Assembly: GCA_045531755.1 (NCBI GenBank)
Contig: JAZSEP010000083.1
Span: forward strand, 1-49,763
Reading direction: 5' to 3'
Source of the DNA: UBA11540 sp045531755
GTDB taxonomy: Bacteria; Bacillota; Clostridia; Oscillospirales; Ruminococcaceae
Length of the DNA stretch: 49,763 nucleotides
Both the position numbers and the translations under genes were made by a program. This document shows, piece after piece, positions 1 through 9,545 of this stretch (the first letter of the stretch is position 1; every line of letters begins with the position of its first letter). Under the pieces are notes generated by a model. The model saw nothing but the letters and a program-made list of their open reading frames with translations. It was not told the origin of the DNA and ran no database searches.

Positions 1-29
1 ATATTAGGGCTATGCCCGAAAATGAAATA

Positions 30-60
30 CCACCCGCTATGCGGGTGGATTTTTATTTGT
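30..60 (+). terminator. Intrinsic terminator upstream of recJ
   Basis: An 8-bp perfect stem (30-37 with 41-48, loop TAT) is followed by ATTTTTATTT. It presumably ends a transcript entering from outside the window. A smaller GGGC/GCCC hairpin sits at 7-17. Confidence 0.8.
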
Positions 61-68
61 ATAAACCC

Positions 69-97
69 TTGAAATAATGCGGTAAAAATGGTATAAT
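69..97 (+). promoter_or_regulatory. Sigma-A promoter of the recJ operon
   Basis: TTGAAA (69-74), a 17-nt spacer and a perfect TATAAT (92-97), with TGG just before it giving an extended -10. It lies between the upstream terminator and recJ, so it should drive the whole recJ-rel-hemZ gene run. Confidence 0.85.
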
Positions 98-135
98 AAC
101 ATAATTAAGTAAATGAAGATGCAGGTAATTGAAAG

Positions 136-2172
136 ATGAAAAAATGGGTGCTCAGAAAAAGCGACTCCAAGAAGGCTCTTGAACTGACAACTAAATACGG
201 TCTTGACCCTCTGCTTGCCTACGTGCTGACCGCCCGTGGAATAACCGAACAGCAGGATTTGAAAAGCTATTTTTCCTCATCGGGCGAGCTTTCCGACCCG
301 TTTGCGATAAAGGATATGGACAAGGCGGTTGACAGGATACAGTCGGCTGTGGAAAACGGCGAACAGATTTGTATCTACGGCGACTACGATGCCGACGGAG
401 TGACCTCAACCGTAATATTATATAACTACCTCTCCACACTCGGCGCAATGGTGGATTACTACATCCCCGAGCGCGAGGGCGAGGGCTATGGTATGCACCG
501 CGAGGCGCTTGATAAGATAAAAGAAAACGGCACCGAGCTGATAATCACCGTCGACAACGGAATTTCCGCCTTTGACGAGGTGGAGTATGCGAAAAAACTC
601 GGTATGGACGTCGTTATCACCGACCACCACCGTCCGCCCGAGAAAATTCCAAACGCCGTTGCCGTGGTAAACCCACACAGAAAGGACTGCCCCTCAAGCT
701 TCAAAGACCTTGCGGGAGTGGGCGTTACCTTCAAGCTTCTCTGCGCCCTTGAAGGCGGAGAAAGCGATATAATAATCGACCAGTTTTCCGATTTGGTCGC
801 AATAGGCACAATTGCGGATATCGTACCGCTCAAAGACGAAAACCGACTTATAGTCAAGCAGGGACTTCGCAGAATTGCGTCCACCGACAACAACGGACTC
901 TATAGCCTTTTGGAAGTCTGCTCGCTTGCGGACAAAACGATAACGGGCGAGAGCGTTGCGTTTATAATCGCGCCCAAAATCAATGCGGCAGGCAGAATAG
1001 GCAGCGTTGACGAGGCGGTCAGAATGCTTCTTTCCGAGGATGACGAGGAAGCACTGCGGCTTGCAAACAACATTGCGGCACTCAACACGCGCCGTCGTGA
1101 TATGGAAGACAAGATAAACGCGGATATAGCCGACGCGGTAGCAAAAGACCCCAAAATCCTCAATCAAAGGGTGATATTCGCTTCGGGCGAGGGCTGGCAC
1201 GCAGGCGTCGTCGGAATAGCCGCGGCGCGACTTGCCGAAACCTATTCAAAGCCCACGGTTTTGATGACCGTTGACGGTGACGGTATGGCACACGGCTCGG
1301 CAAGAAGCAACGACGGGTTTTCCATCGTCGATGCGCTTTCGGCTTGCTCGTCGGTGCTCACAAACTACGGCGGACACACAAAAGCTGCAGGCTTTTCGCT
1401 CAAAGCCGAGAATATCGAAAGCTTTAAAAATATGCTTTGCGAGTATGCAAGGATAAATTTCCCCGAAATGCCGCAGTATACTATTGAGATTGACAAAATC
1501 GTGACCCCTGACGAGCTCACGGTTGAAAGGGTGCGCTCGCTCGATGCGATGGAACCGTTTGGCGAGGAAAACAAACGCCCGATTTTTGCGATAACGCAGG
1601 CTACCGTCGAGGAGCTTATACCGCTTGCACAGGGTAAGCACACAAAGCTTAAGCTTTCAAAGGACAGAAAAGCGTTTTTTGTCATCTGCTTTGGTATGGC
1701 AACCGACAAAGCTCCCTGCAGAGCGGGGGATGCGGTTGACGTCTGCTTCACCGCAGAGCTCAATGAATATAACGGCAGCACACAGGTTTCGCTGAAGCTC
1801 AAGGAGATAAAATCCAGCCACCTCAAGCAAAACGAGTTTTTCTCTTCACAACAGCTCTACGACCGCTTTATGTGCTGTGAAAAGCTTCCCTGCGCTGAAA
1901 GTGAGATTCCAAACCGCGACGACGTCGCTACCGTATACCGTTTTTTGAGGTCAAACGGCGGATTTTCGGGAAGCGGTGAGGTGCTCTATCTTGCCTTTAA
2001 GGACAAGATGAGCTACTGCAAAATGATGCTGATACTGCAGATAATGAAGAGCGAAAGGCTTATATCTGCATCGCTTCATTGCGCGGACGTAAATATAAAG
2101 CTTCTGCCCGTTGCAGAAAAGATAGATATAGAAAATTCACAGCTTTTGCAAAGCTTCAAGGACCAAATATAA
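136..2172 (+). CDS. recJ: Single-stranded-DNA-specific exonuclease RecJ
   Basis: RecJ is a 5'-3' single-strand DNA exonuclease acting in recombination and mismatch/base excision repair in the cytoplasm. The DHH phosphoesterase core is visible: DYDADG at residues 83-88, DHH at 163-165, and the DHHA1 motif GGH at 412-414 within a YGGHTKAAGFS stretch. The 678-aa length is normal for clostridial RecJ, with an OB-type region and an extra C-terminal segment. The ATG at 136 has only a weak GAAAG upstream. It is the first gene after the promoter at 69-97, and rel begins 18 nt after its stop, as in many Clostridia. Confidence 0.95.
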   Translation: MKKWVLRKSDSKKALELTTKYGLDPLLAYVLTARGITEQQDLKSYFSSSGELSDPFAIKDMDKAVDRIQSAVENGEQICIYGDYDADGVTSTVILYNYLSTLGAMVDYYIPEREGEGYGMHREALDKIKENGTELIITVDNGISAFDEVEYAKKLGMDVVITDHHRPPEKIPNAVAVVNPHRKDCPSSFKDLAGVGVTFKLLCALEGGESDIIIDQFSDLVAIGTIADIVPLKDENRLIVKQGLRRIASTDNNGLYSLLEVCSLADKTITGESVAFIIAPKINAAGRIGSVDEAVRMLLSEDDEEALRLANNIAALNTRRRDMEDKINADIADAVAKDPKILNQRVIFASGEGWHAGVVGIAAARLAETYSKPTVLMTVDGDGMAHGSARSNDGFSIVDALSACSSVLTNYGGHTKAAGFSLKAENIESFKNMLCEYARINFPEMPQYTIEIDKIVTPDELTVERVRSLDAMEPFGEENKRPIFAITQATVEELIPLAQGKHTKLKLSKDRKAFFVICFGMATDKAPCRAGDAVDVCFTAELNEYNGSTQVSLKLKEIKSSHLKQNEFFSSQQLYDRFMCCEKLPCAESEIPNRDDVATVYRFLRSNGGFSGSGEVLYLAFKDKMSYCKMMLILQIMKSERLISASLHCADVNIKLLPVAEKIDIENSQLLQSFKDQI

Positions 2173-2190
2173 CGAAAAGGAGGCAGAGAT

Positions 2191-4380
2191 ATGCAGTGCT
2201 ATTTCGAAACCTTAAAAAACAGCATAGAGCTTAGCGGCAAGCAGTATGAGCTCAAGAAGATTGAAGAAGCCTATAAAGTAGCCGAAGCGGCGCACGAGGG
2301 ACAGCTGCGCGTTTCGGGTGAAGCGTATATCTGCCATCCCGTTGCCGTCGCAAAGATACTGGTTGAGCTCGGAATGGACTCCGAAAGTATAATTGCAGCA
2401 CTTTTGCACGACGTCGTTGAGGACACCGATATAACGCTTGAACAGGTCAAAAAGAAATTCGGCGAAGAGGTCGCAAGGATGGTTGACGGCGTCACCAAGA
2501 TGGGACTTGTACCCCTCCACACAAAAGAGGAACAGCAGGCGGAAAACGTCAGAAAGATGCTCCTTGCCACCGCACAGGACGTTCGCGTGGTAATCATAAA
2601 GCTCGCCGACCGCCTTCACAATATGCGCACTATAGACGTAAAAAGCGAGCAGAAACAGCGCGACACAGCAAGGGAAACGATGGAGGTCTATGCTCCTATC
2701 GCGCACAGACTCGGTATCCGCGCGGTCAAGGAAGAGCTCGAGGACCTTTCGCTGAAATACCTCGACCCGATTTCCTACGAAGAGATTGAACAGTCGCTTG
2801 ATAAAAAGAAGGAAGAACGCGACCACTTTTTGCAGACTATCAAGGAAAAAATCAGCGACCGACTTGAAAAAGAACAACACGAAAAGCCCTATATAGAGGG
2901 CAGAGTAAAGAGCTTCTACGGCATCTACCGCAAGGTGTATATGCAGGGCAGAAATTTCGACGAGATTTTCGACGTTTATGCTGTAAGAATAATAGTGGAT
3001 ACAGTCATCGACTGCTATAACATTCTCGGCATAATCCACGATATGTTCAGACCCCTGCCCAATCGCTTCAAGGACTATATCTCCACCCCGAAGCAGAATA
3101 TGTATCAGTCACTGCACACCACCGTTATCGACAAAGAGGCGATACCCTTTGAGGTGCAGATAAGAACGTGGGATATGCACCACACCGCTGAATACGGAAT
3201 TGCGGCGCACTGGAAATATAAAGCAGGCATTCAGGGCAAGGACAAGCTCGAGGAAAGACTTGCGTGGGTTCGCCAGCTTCTTGAGGCACAGCAGGAGAGC
3301 GAGGACGTTGAGGACATCGTCCGAAACATCAAGTCCGACCTCTCGGGAGAAGAGGTTTTCGTCTTCACACCAAAGGGCGACGTGGTAAGTCTGCCGCAGG
3401 GCTCAAACGTTATCGACTTTGCCTATGCCATTCACTCGGCTGTCGGCAACAGGATGACGGGCGCCAAGGTCAACGGCAGAATAGTACCCCTTGACCATCA
3501 GGTAAAGACGGGAGAGGTCATTGATATTATAACCACCAACTCGCAGGGCGCGGGCCCAAACCGAGATTGGCTCAATATCGTAAAAACCTCGGAAGCAAGA
3601 AACAAAATCCGCGGTTGGTTCAAAAAGGAACGCCGCGAGGAAAATATACAAAACGGTATGGCTGAGGTGGAACGCGAATTCAAACGCGTGGGCATCGAGC
3701 TGGAAGATGACGAGATGAAGAAATTTATTGCGGATATCGCCCGCCGTCAGCACTTCAATCAGACCGAAGAATTTTTTGCAGCCATCGGCTATGGCGGAGT
3801 TTCGCTGTCCAAGATTATCACGCGAATCAAGGACGACTATGTAAAAGCCTATAAAACCACCGATGACCAGAAGATAGAAAAGTATCTCCAGCAAAATCAA
3901 AAGAAGTCCAAAAAACCCATCAGCGGTGTTATCGTTGAGGGAATCGACGGTTGCCTTGTGAAGTTTGCGCATTGCTGTGCACCCGTTCCGGGTGACGATA
4001 TCGTGGGCTTCATCACAAGAGGCTACGGCGTTTCGGTGCACAAGAGCGACTGCAAAAACGTGCTCAAATCGCAGAATTCTCCCGAACAGCAGGCGAGAGT
4101 TGTGCAGGCACATTGGGCAAACACCGCTGCCGAAAGCTTCAAATCCACCCTCGAGATAGTCTCGCACGACAGACAGGGTATACTTGCGGATATAAGCATC
4201 ACCATCGCAAATATGCGCGTGCCGATACATTCGCTTAACGCGCACGAAGCGACGAAAGACAAAGAAGCGGTCATACAGACGACTATAGGTATTAACGACC
4301 TCAATCAGCTAAACCTTGTCATAAACTCTCTCTCCAAAATTGACGGAGTTATCTCGGTAAAACGAACAGGAAGCAGATAG
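2191..4380 (+). CDS. relA: Bifunctional (p)ppGpp synthase/hydrolase (RSH)
   Basis: Long RSH protein that makes and degrades the alarmone (p)ppGpp, linking translation status to growth. The order is: HD hydrolase domain with H73-D74 in LLHDVVEDT, synthetase domain with YQSLHT, TGS domain from about residue 387, and a C-terminal ACT domain from about 655. The synthetase carries RFKD at 292-295, the RxKD signature expected of bifunctional Rel enzymes, and the HD site looks intact. Both activities are therefore expected. GGAGG lies upstream of ATG 2191. At 729 aa it is of usual length. The next gene starts 1 nt after its stop. Confidence 0.95.
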   Translation: MQCYFETLKNSIELSGKQYELKKIEEAYKVAEAAHEGQLRVSGEAYICHPVAVAKILVELGMDSESIIAALLHDVVEDTDITLEQVKKKFGEEVARMVDGVTKMGLVPLHTKEEQQAENVRKMLLATAQDVRVVIIKLADRLHNMRTIDVKSEQKQRDTARETMEVYAPIAHRLGIRAVKEELEDLSLKYLDPISYEEIEQSLDKKKEERDHFLQTIKEKISDRLEKEQHEKPYIEGRVKSFYGIYRKVYMQGRNFDEIFDVYAVRIIVDTVIDCYNILGIIHDMFRPLPNRFKDYISTPKQNMYQSLHTTVIDKEAIPFEVQIRTWDMHHTAEYGIAAHWKYKAGIQGKDKLEERLAWVRQLLEAQQESEDVEDIVRNIKSDLSGEEVFVFTPKGDVVSLPQGSNVIDFAYAIHSAVGNRMTGAKVNGRIVPLDHQVKTGEVIDIITTNSQGAGPNRDWLNIVKTSEARNKIRGWFKKERREENIQNGMAEVEREFKRVGIELEDDEMKKFIADIARRQHFNQTEEFFAAIGYGGVSLSKIITRIKDDYVKAYKTTDDQKIEKYLQQNQKKSKKPISGVIVEGIDGCLVKFAHCCAPVPGDDIVGFITRGYGVSVHKSDCKNVLKSQNSPEQQARVVQAHWANTAAESFKSTLEIVSHDRQGILADISITIANMRVPIHSLNAHEATKDKEAVIQTTIGINDLNQLNLVINSLSKIDGVISVKRTGSR

Positions 4381-4381
4381 A

Positions 4382-4999
4382 ATGAAGATAAAAGCACTTC
4401 AGGTGGGCGAGCTTGGCACAAACTGTTATCTCGTCAGCGATGATTATGGCAATACCGCAATCATCGACCCGGGCGACGACTTTGAAATGATAGCAGACGC
4501 GCTTGCAGGACTCACACCCAAAGCAATACTTTTGACCCACGGACACTTCGACCACACGGGCGCCGTTAACGCACTCAAAAGGGCATACGGCTGTGAGGTC
4601 ACCGTTTCGGTACACGACGAGGAAATGCTTTCCGACAACGTCAAAAACGTCGCATATCTCGTGGGAGCAACGCCCGAACCGATTACAGCCGAAAATTTGA
4701 TTGACGACGGCGATAGGGTAAAGGTGGGCGACCTTGAGTTTGAGGTCATTGCAACTCCGGGACACACGAAGGGATGCGTGACCTATAAAATAGAGGACAA
4801 GCTTTTCACAGGCGACACCCTTTTCAGAGGAACTGTCGGCAGATGCGACCTCTACGGCGCAAACCCCGTAAAGCTCATCCGTTCTCTGCAAAGACTTGCA
4901 GAGCTCGAGGGCGATTATGAGATTTTTGCAGGTCACGACAGAAAAACCACCCTCGAATATGAAAGACAGACAAATCACTATCTAAGGACGAAGAAATGA
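4382..4999 (+). CDS. Metallo-beta-lactamase-fold hydrolase (glyoxalase II-like)
   Basis: A 205-aa MBL-fold enzyme with the binuclear metal site visible: H53, H55, D57, H58 (THGHFDH), H128 in TPGHT, D145 in TGDTLF and H185 in AGHD. This is the short stand-alone type often labelled hydroxyacylglutathione hydrolase-like. The real substrate is unknown, and no glyoxalase I is nearby. It follows rel with almost no gap and overlaps hemZ by 4 nt (ATGA), so translation is probably coupled. The rel-MBL-hemZ order recurs in Clostridia, but its functional meaning is not established. Confidence 0.85.
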   Translation: MKIKALQVGELGTNCYLVSDDYGNTAIIDPGDDFEMIADALAGLTPKAILLTHGHFDHTGAVNALKRAYGCEVTVSVHDEEMLSDNVKNVAYLVGATPEPITAENLIDDGDRVKVGDLEFEVIATPGHTKGCVTYKIEDKLFTGDTLFRGTVGRCDLYGANPVKLIRSLQRLAELEGDYEIFAGHDRKTTLEYERQTNHYLRTKK

Positions 5000-6456
5000 A
5001 GCTTATAATTGACAATCATAGCTTTCAGTACGAAACCGAAAATCTCTGCAAAATATTCTTTCCGTCTGTGAAGATTGAAACCTCCTTCAACGCCCCTTTT
5101 GAAGACGGAATCTATACCGGCATCGCAGAAACCGAAAACGGCTTTGAGATAACCGTCGCATACGATATCGACGGCACTTCAAGGCAAAGAAAAGCTTTCG
5201 CGCCAAAAACGGTACATCCAAAGGAGCTCGAAAGAGTTTTGGCGGTCACGCTTTATGGGATGCTCGAGGAGATAACGGGCTTTCGTTCAAAATGGGGAAT
5301 ACTCACGGGAATCCGCCCTGTGAAGCTCGTCCGCGAGTGGCACGAGCAGGGAATGAGCGATGAAGAGATAAGGAAAACCTTGACGGAGAAGTACCTCGTC
5401 AGTGAACAGAAAACCGACCTTCTGCTCAGAACCGAGAAAAACGAGCAGGCAATTTTGGAGCTGTCAAAAACCGACTCCTACAGCCTCTACGTTTCGATAC
5501 CCTTCTGCCCGACAAGATGCAGCTATTGCTCGTTTGTGTCCCACGCAATAAACAAAGCCAAAAAGCTCATCCCCGAGTATCTCGGACTTCTGTGTAAGGA
5601 GCTTGAATATACCGCGAAGATAGCAAAGGATATCGGACTCAGACTCGAAACGGTGTATATAGGCGGCGGCACCCCCACAACCCTGAGCGCCGAGGAACTC
5701 AAAACCCTCATCGACTGTATAGAGAAGAATTATGATACAAAAAATATCCGCGAGTTTACAATAGAGGCGGGCAGGCCCGACACGATAGACGCCGACAAGC
5801 TCCGAGTTATAAAGAACTCCACGGTGACCCGAATCAGCATCAATCCCCAAACGTTAAACGACGACGTTCTCTGCGAGATTGGCAGAAAGCACACCGCAAA
5901 AGAGTGCCTTGACAGCTTTGACCTGGCAAGGAAAGAGGGTATCGATAACATAAATATGGATCTCATTGCAGGTCTTCCCACCGATACTCTGGAAAGCTTT
6001 AAAAACACACTCGAGAAGATTCTCTCCCTTTCGCCCGAGAATATAACCCTTCACACCCTTTCGGTGAAGAGGGCGGCAGACCTTCGCGACGAGGGCGCAA
6101 AAATTCACGCGGCAAGCGAGGGCGTAGCTTCCAGAATGGTGGACTTCGCCTATGACAGATTCATCGAGAACGGCTATGAGCCCTACTATCTCTACAGACA
6201 GAAAAATATGCTCGAAAGCCTTGAAAACGTCGGCTATGCAAAGCACGGCTACGAGGGGCTTTATAACGTATATATAATGGATGAAACTCACACAATACTT
6301 GCTGTGGGAGCGGGTGCCGTTACAAAGCTCAAAAATCACGAAACGGATAAGCTCGAGAGGATATTTAACTTTAAATTCCCATATGAATATATAAGCAGAT
6401 ACGACGAAATAATTCAAAGAAAAGAGCTTGTGTATGATTTTTATCGCAAAGGATAA
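4996..6456 (+). CDS. hemZ: HemZ-type radical SAM coproporphyrinogen dehydrogenase-like protein
   Basis: Radical SAM protein of the HemZ group. C171, C175 and C178 (CPTRCSYC) form the CX3CX2C motif for the 4Fe-4S cluster, followed by the glycine-rich YIGGGTPT SAM-binding segment. The C-terminal part carries YYLYRQKNM and AVGAGAV, characteristic of HemZ rather than HemW. An N-terminal region of about 150 residues precedes the radical SAM core. HemZ is named for oxygen-independent coproporphyrinogen III oxidation, but no other heme gene is in the window, so the porphyrin role is inferred from family only. It overlaps both neighbours. Confidence 0.85.
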   Translation: MKLIIDNHSFQYETENLCKIFFPSVKIETSFNAPFEDGIYTGIAETENGFEITVAYDIDGTSRQRKAFAPKTVHPKELERVLAVTLYGMLEEITGFRSKWGILTGIRPVKLVREWHEQGMSDEEIRKTLTEKYLVSEQKTDLLLRTEKNEQAILELSKTDSYSLYVSIPFCPTRCSYCSFVSHAINKAKKLIPEYLGLLCKELEYTAKIAKDIGLRLETVYIGGGTPTTLSAEELKTLIDCIEKNYDTKNIREFTIEAGRPDTIDADKLRVIKNSTVTRISINPQTLNDDVLCEIGRKHTAKECLDSFDLARKEGIDNINMDLIAGLPTDTLESFKNTLEKILSLSPENITLHTLSVKRAADLRDEGAKIHAASEGVASRMVDFAYDRFIENGYEPYYLYRQKNMLESLENVGYAKHGYEGLYNVYIMDETHTILAVGAGAVTKLKNHETDKLERIFNFKFPYEYISRYDEIIQRKELVYDFYRKG

Positions 6457-7393
6457 CCCTCACACTCGGTACAGCGTACAGCTTTCCGATATAAACGAAC
6501 TGATAAAAAAAGACCCTGCCGCGCTGATAAAGCACACCGGAGAATACTACGATAATCAGGTGAAAAAAGCGGCAGAAGAGATAAAAAACGAAGGACGGCA
6601 TATAGTGCTTTTGTCAGGCCCGTCGGGGTCGGGAAAAACCACTACCGCGAATAAGCTGAAAAACGCGCTTTCTCTCTTTGGAAAGACTGCTCACGTCGTG
6701 AGCCTCGATGATTTTTTCCTCGGTAAAGGCAGATATCCAAAGCTCCCCGACGGAAGAGATAACTTTGAAAGCGTATATGCGCTTGATCTACAGCTCATAA
6801 GAAAAACCATCTCGGATATGCTCGATACAGGCTTTGCCGAAATGCCAAGGTTTGATTTTGGGATTTCTGAGCGCATTGACAACGCCTATCAGCTCTCGGT
6901 GGGAGAAAACGATATCGTAATTTTCGAGGGTATCCACGCGCTGAACCCCATACTGCTTCCCGAAAATCACGGCAGGGACGCCCACAGAATGTACGTTTCC
7001 CCAAAGTGTCGGGTTTTTGACGGTGACGAGGAGCTTTTCTGCGGAAAGGAGCTTCGTCTTGTGCGAAGGATGATTCGCGATTATAAGTTCAGAAACTATC
7101 TGCATCAGCAGACGGTGGCAATCTGGGATAACGTTTTAAACGGCGAGCGCGAGAATATAACCCCGTTTGCAAGCACCGCCGACAGCGTAGTAGATACCAC
7201 CCACTTTTATGAATACGGACTTTACAGCGCACAGCTTGAAAATCTTGAGTACCGCAAGGAATTTGAGAAAGAACAAAGGGTTGTGCAGGAGATAAAGAAA
7301 AAGCTTGACAGATTTCTTCCCGTGGACAAAAAGCTCGTGCCCGATAAGGCAATGATACGGGAATTTATCGGAAAGGACGATAAAGATGTTTGA
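6434..7393 (+). CDS. Uridine-kinase-like P-loop nucleoside kinase
   Basis: A 319-aa cytoplasmic kinase of the phosphoribulokinase/uridine kinase superfamily. The Walker A motif GPSGSGKTT covers residues 62-70, and SLDDFF supplies the usual acidic pair after strand 2. About 60 residues precede the P-loop. Family membership suggests nucleoside phosphorylation, but the substrate cannot be read from the sequence. I chose ATG 6434, inside the end of hemZ (23-nt overlap), because AAAAGAG precedes it at a workable distance; TTG 6428 is an alternative. Its end overlaps the next gene by 8 nt. Confidence 0.8.
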   Translation: MIFIAKDNPHTRYSVQLSDINELIKKDPAALIKHTGEYYDNQVKKAAEEIKNEGRHIVLLSGPSGSGKTTTANKLKNALSLFGKTAHVVSLDDFFLGKGRYPKLPDGRDNFESVYALDLQLIRKTISDMLDTGFAEMPRFDFGISERIDNAYQLSVGENDIVIFEGIHALNPILLPENHGRDAHRMYVSPKCRVFDGDEELFCGKELRLVRRMIRDYKFRNYLHQQTVAIWDNVLNGERENITPFASTADSVVDTTHFYEYGLYSAQLENLEYRKEFEKEQRVVQEIKKKLDRFLPVDKKLVPDKAMIREFIGKDDKDV

Positions 7394-7760
7394 TTTTGAT
7401 TCCCTGATTTCAAAGATGAAAAACGCCGCTTCGGCTGCAGGTCAAAAGACCGGAGAGCTGTACGAGTTTTCAAAGCTCAAGATGAAGGTGGTAAGCCTCA
7501 AAAACCAGCTCGGCAAGGAGTATAAAAAGCTTGGAAAGGCAGTATATCTTCAGGCGACGAGCGACGACAAATACGAGATTTACATCCAAGGAAGAATCGA
7601 CGTCATTTCTGCCATTGTTGATGAAATCAACCATATAAGCGACCTTCTTGGCAAAACACAAAAGGAAACTGAAAGATCCGACGATGCGGACGAGGAAATT
7701 CGCAGGATAAGAGCAGAGATTGCGCAGATAAAGGGCGAAATCGAAAACATAAACGAATAA
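7386..7760 (+). CDS. Small coiled-coil protein of unknown function
   Basis: A 124-aa soluble protein without recognised catalytic motif. It begins MFDFDSLISKMKNAASAAG, and its central and C-terminal parts are charged heptad-like helices (KMKVVSLKNQLGKEYKKLGK, then a Glu/Ile-rich tail), so a coiled coil is likely. It starts inside the end of the kinase gene (8-nt overlap) and shares its transcript. Small proteins of this look, with an N-terminal amphipathic segment and a repeated helix, occur widely in Clostridia, but I know of no assigned role. Confidence 0.7.
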   Translation: MFDFDSLISKMKNAASAAGQKTGELYEFSKLKMKVVSLKNQLGKEYKKLGKAVYLQATSDDKYEIYIQGRIDVISAIVDEINHISDLLGKTQKETERSDDADEEIRRIRAEIAQIKGEIENINE

Positions 7761-7779
7761 AACGAAAGCGGTGCAACAT

Positions 7780-9513
7780 TTGGAAAAAAAGACAAAACAA
7801 AGCTTTCTGCACGGCGCTGTGATACTGACAATTGCGACGGTAATCGTAAAATTGGTCGGCGCGCTTTTCAAGATACCTCTCGGTAACATAATGGGCAACA
7901 CGGGAATGGGATATTTCAACACGTCCTATAACCTTTTCAACGTGGTATATTCCCTCGCGATAGCAGGACTTCCCGTCGCGGTTGCAAAGCTCGTTGCAGA
8001 AAACGAGGCACTCGGCAGACATAAAAACACCAGAAAGATACTCAGCATATCAAGGGTGCTGTTCATAGCCACAGGACTCACAGGCACCTGCATTATGCTT
8101 TTCGGCGCAAGACTATATTCGAATGCGGTAAATAACCCCAACGCCTTCGGCGCGGTAATCGCACTTGCTCCCACAATCTTTTTTGCCTGTGTTATGAGCA
8201 TCTACCGCGGCTACTACGAGGGACTCAAAAATATGTACCCCACCGCCATTTCACAGATAGTCGAAGCGGTCATAAAGACCGTTGCAGGACTTGGATTCAC
8301 GGTGCTTGCAATGACCCTTGCAGAGAACAGCTATAGCTCAACAGGCAGTGTGTTCGGCATCGCGGTCGGTGGCGAGGAAGAGGCGCAGATTTTGATTCTC
8401 GCCTTTGCGGCGGCAGGCGCAGTGCTCGGAGTCAGCGTCAGTACAATAGGCGGAGCCGTATACCTTCTCATAAGACATCGCACGAAGGGTGACGGCATAA
8501 CTGCGCAGGAGCTTGAAGAATCGCCTGCTCCCGAGGAAACCAAAAGGATTCTCAAATCCCTCATAAAGATTGCAATTCCCGTCTGCCTCGGCGCAGTTGC
8601 GGTCAGCCTCACCTCACTTATTGACGGATTTTCCGTTATGAACAGACTCGAGGTGGCGCTCGAAGCCGATATGTCCTCGATAGTGGCGCAGTACGGCGAC
8701 GTGCTTCCCACGGCGAAGGAAGATATACCAAACTTTCTGTACGGAGCATACGGACTTGCACAGACGCTCTTCAACCTCGTTCCTGCGATAACCACGACCT
8801 TTGGAATCAGCGCACTCCCTGCAATATCTTCGGCCTGGGCACTGAAGGACGAAAGAGAGCTCACCAAAAACGTGTCCGCCGCGCTCAAAATCACCTGCCT
8901 TGTCGCTATCCCTGCAGGTATAGGAATGAGCGTGCTTTCCGAGCCTATAATAAGGCTGATATACTTCAATAAAGCCGACGAGGCGATAATTGCCGTCCCC
9001 GTTTTGCAGATTCTGGGACTCGCGGTGATGTTCGTGTCTTTTATGACACCGATAAACAGTATGCTTCAGGGAATAGGCAGAGCCGACCTCCCCGTAAAGC
9101 TTATGCTCGTGGGCGGAGCGCTCAAGCTTGTTGTAAACTATATCTTTGTCGCAATGCCGCAGTTCAATATAAAGGCGGCATCCTGGGGTACCCTCGCTTG
9201 CTACGTTTTCATAGCTTTTGCAAGCGTGATAGTGCTTGTAAAGCAGACCAAAATAAAGCTTGATTTTAAAACGGTATTTTTGAAACCGCTCATATCGGGA
9301 ATTATCTGCGGAATAACCGCTGTAGGAACGTATTTCCTGCTTTCAAAATCCTTCTCAAACGGCGTTTCTACCCTTGCTTCTATCGGGGTTGCGGCAGTAT
9401 TTTATGTGATTTCTCTGATTTTTTTAAAAACTTTAGCAAAAGATGACATTTTAATGCTTCCAAAAGGAGAAAAATTGGTAAAAATACTTGCCAAACGTAA
9501 TCTTTTGAGTTAA
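7780..9513 (+). CDS. MurJ/SpoVB-family polysaccharide or lipid II flippase
   Basis: Integral membrane protein of the MOP exporter superfamily, about 577 aa, with 12-14 hydrophobic segments. It opens GAVILTIATVIVKLVGALFK and carries the MGNTGMGYF and AIAGLPVAVAKLVAE patterns of the SpoVB/MurJ branch. Such proteins flip lipid-linked cell-wall or spore-cortex precursors; which one is not decidable here. TTG 7780 is preferred, since GAAAGCGGTG (7764-7773) sits 6 nt upstream and resembles the AAAGGAGGTG consensus. GTG 7771 would overlap that site. The gene is followed 32 nt later by mazG. Confidence 0.85.
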   Translation: MEKKTKQSFLHGAVILTIATVIVKLVGALFKIPLGNIMGNTGMGYFNTSYNLFNVVYSLAIAGLPVAVAKLVAENEALGRHKNTRKILSISRVLFIATGLTGTCIMLFGARLYSNAVNNPNAFGAVIALAPTIFFACVMSIYRGYYEGLKNMYPTAISQIVEAVIKTVAGLGFTVLAMTLAENSYSSTGSVFGIAVGGEEEAQILILAFAAAGAVLGVSVSTIGGAVYLLIRHRTKGDGITAQELEESPAPEETKRILKSLIKIAIPVCLGAVAVSLTSLIDGFSVMNRLEVALEADMSSIVAQYGDVLPTAKEDIPNFLYGAYGLAQTLFNLVPAITTTFGISALPAISSAWALKDERELTKNVSAALKITCLVAIPAGIGMSVLSEPIIRLIYFNKADEAIIAVPVLQILGLAVMFVSFMTPINSMLQGIGRADLPVKLMLVGGALKLVVNYIFVAMPQFNIKAASWGTLACYVFIAFASVIVLVKQTKIKLDFKTVFLKPLISGIICGITAVGTYFLLSKSFSNGVSTLASIGVAAVFYVISLIFLKTLAKDDILMLPKGEKLVKILAKRNLLS

Positions 9514-9545
9514 AATAGAAGTAATGAGTTTTTAGGAGAAAAGCC

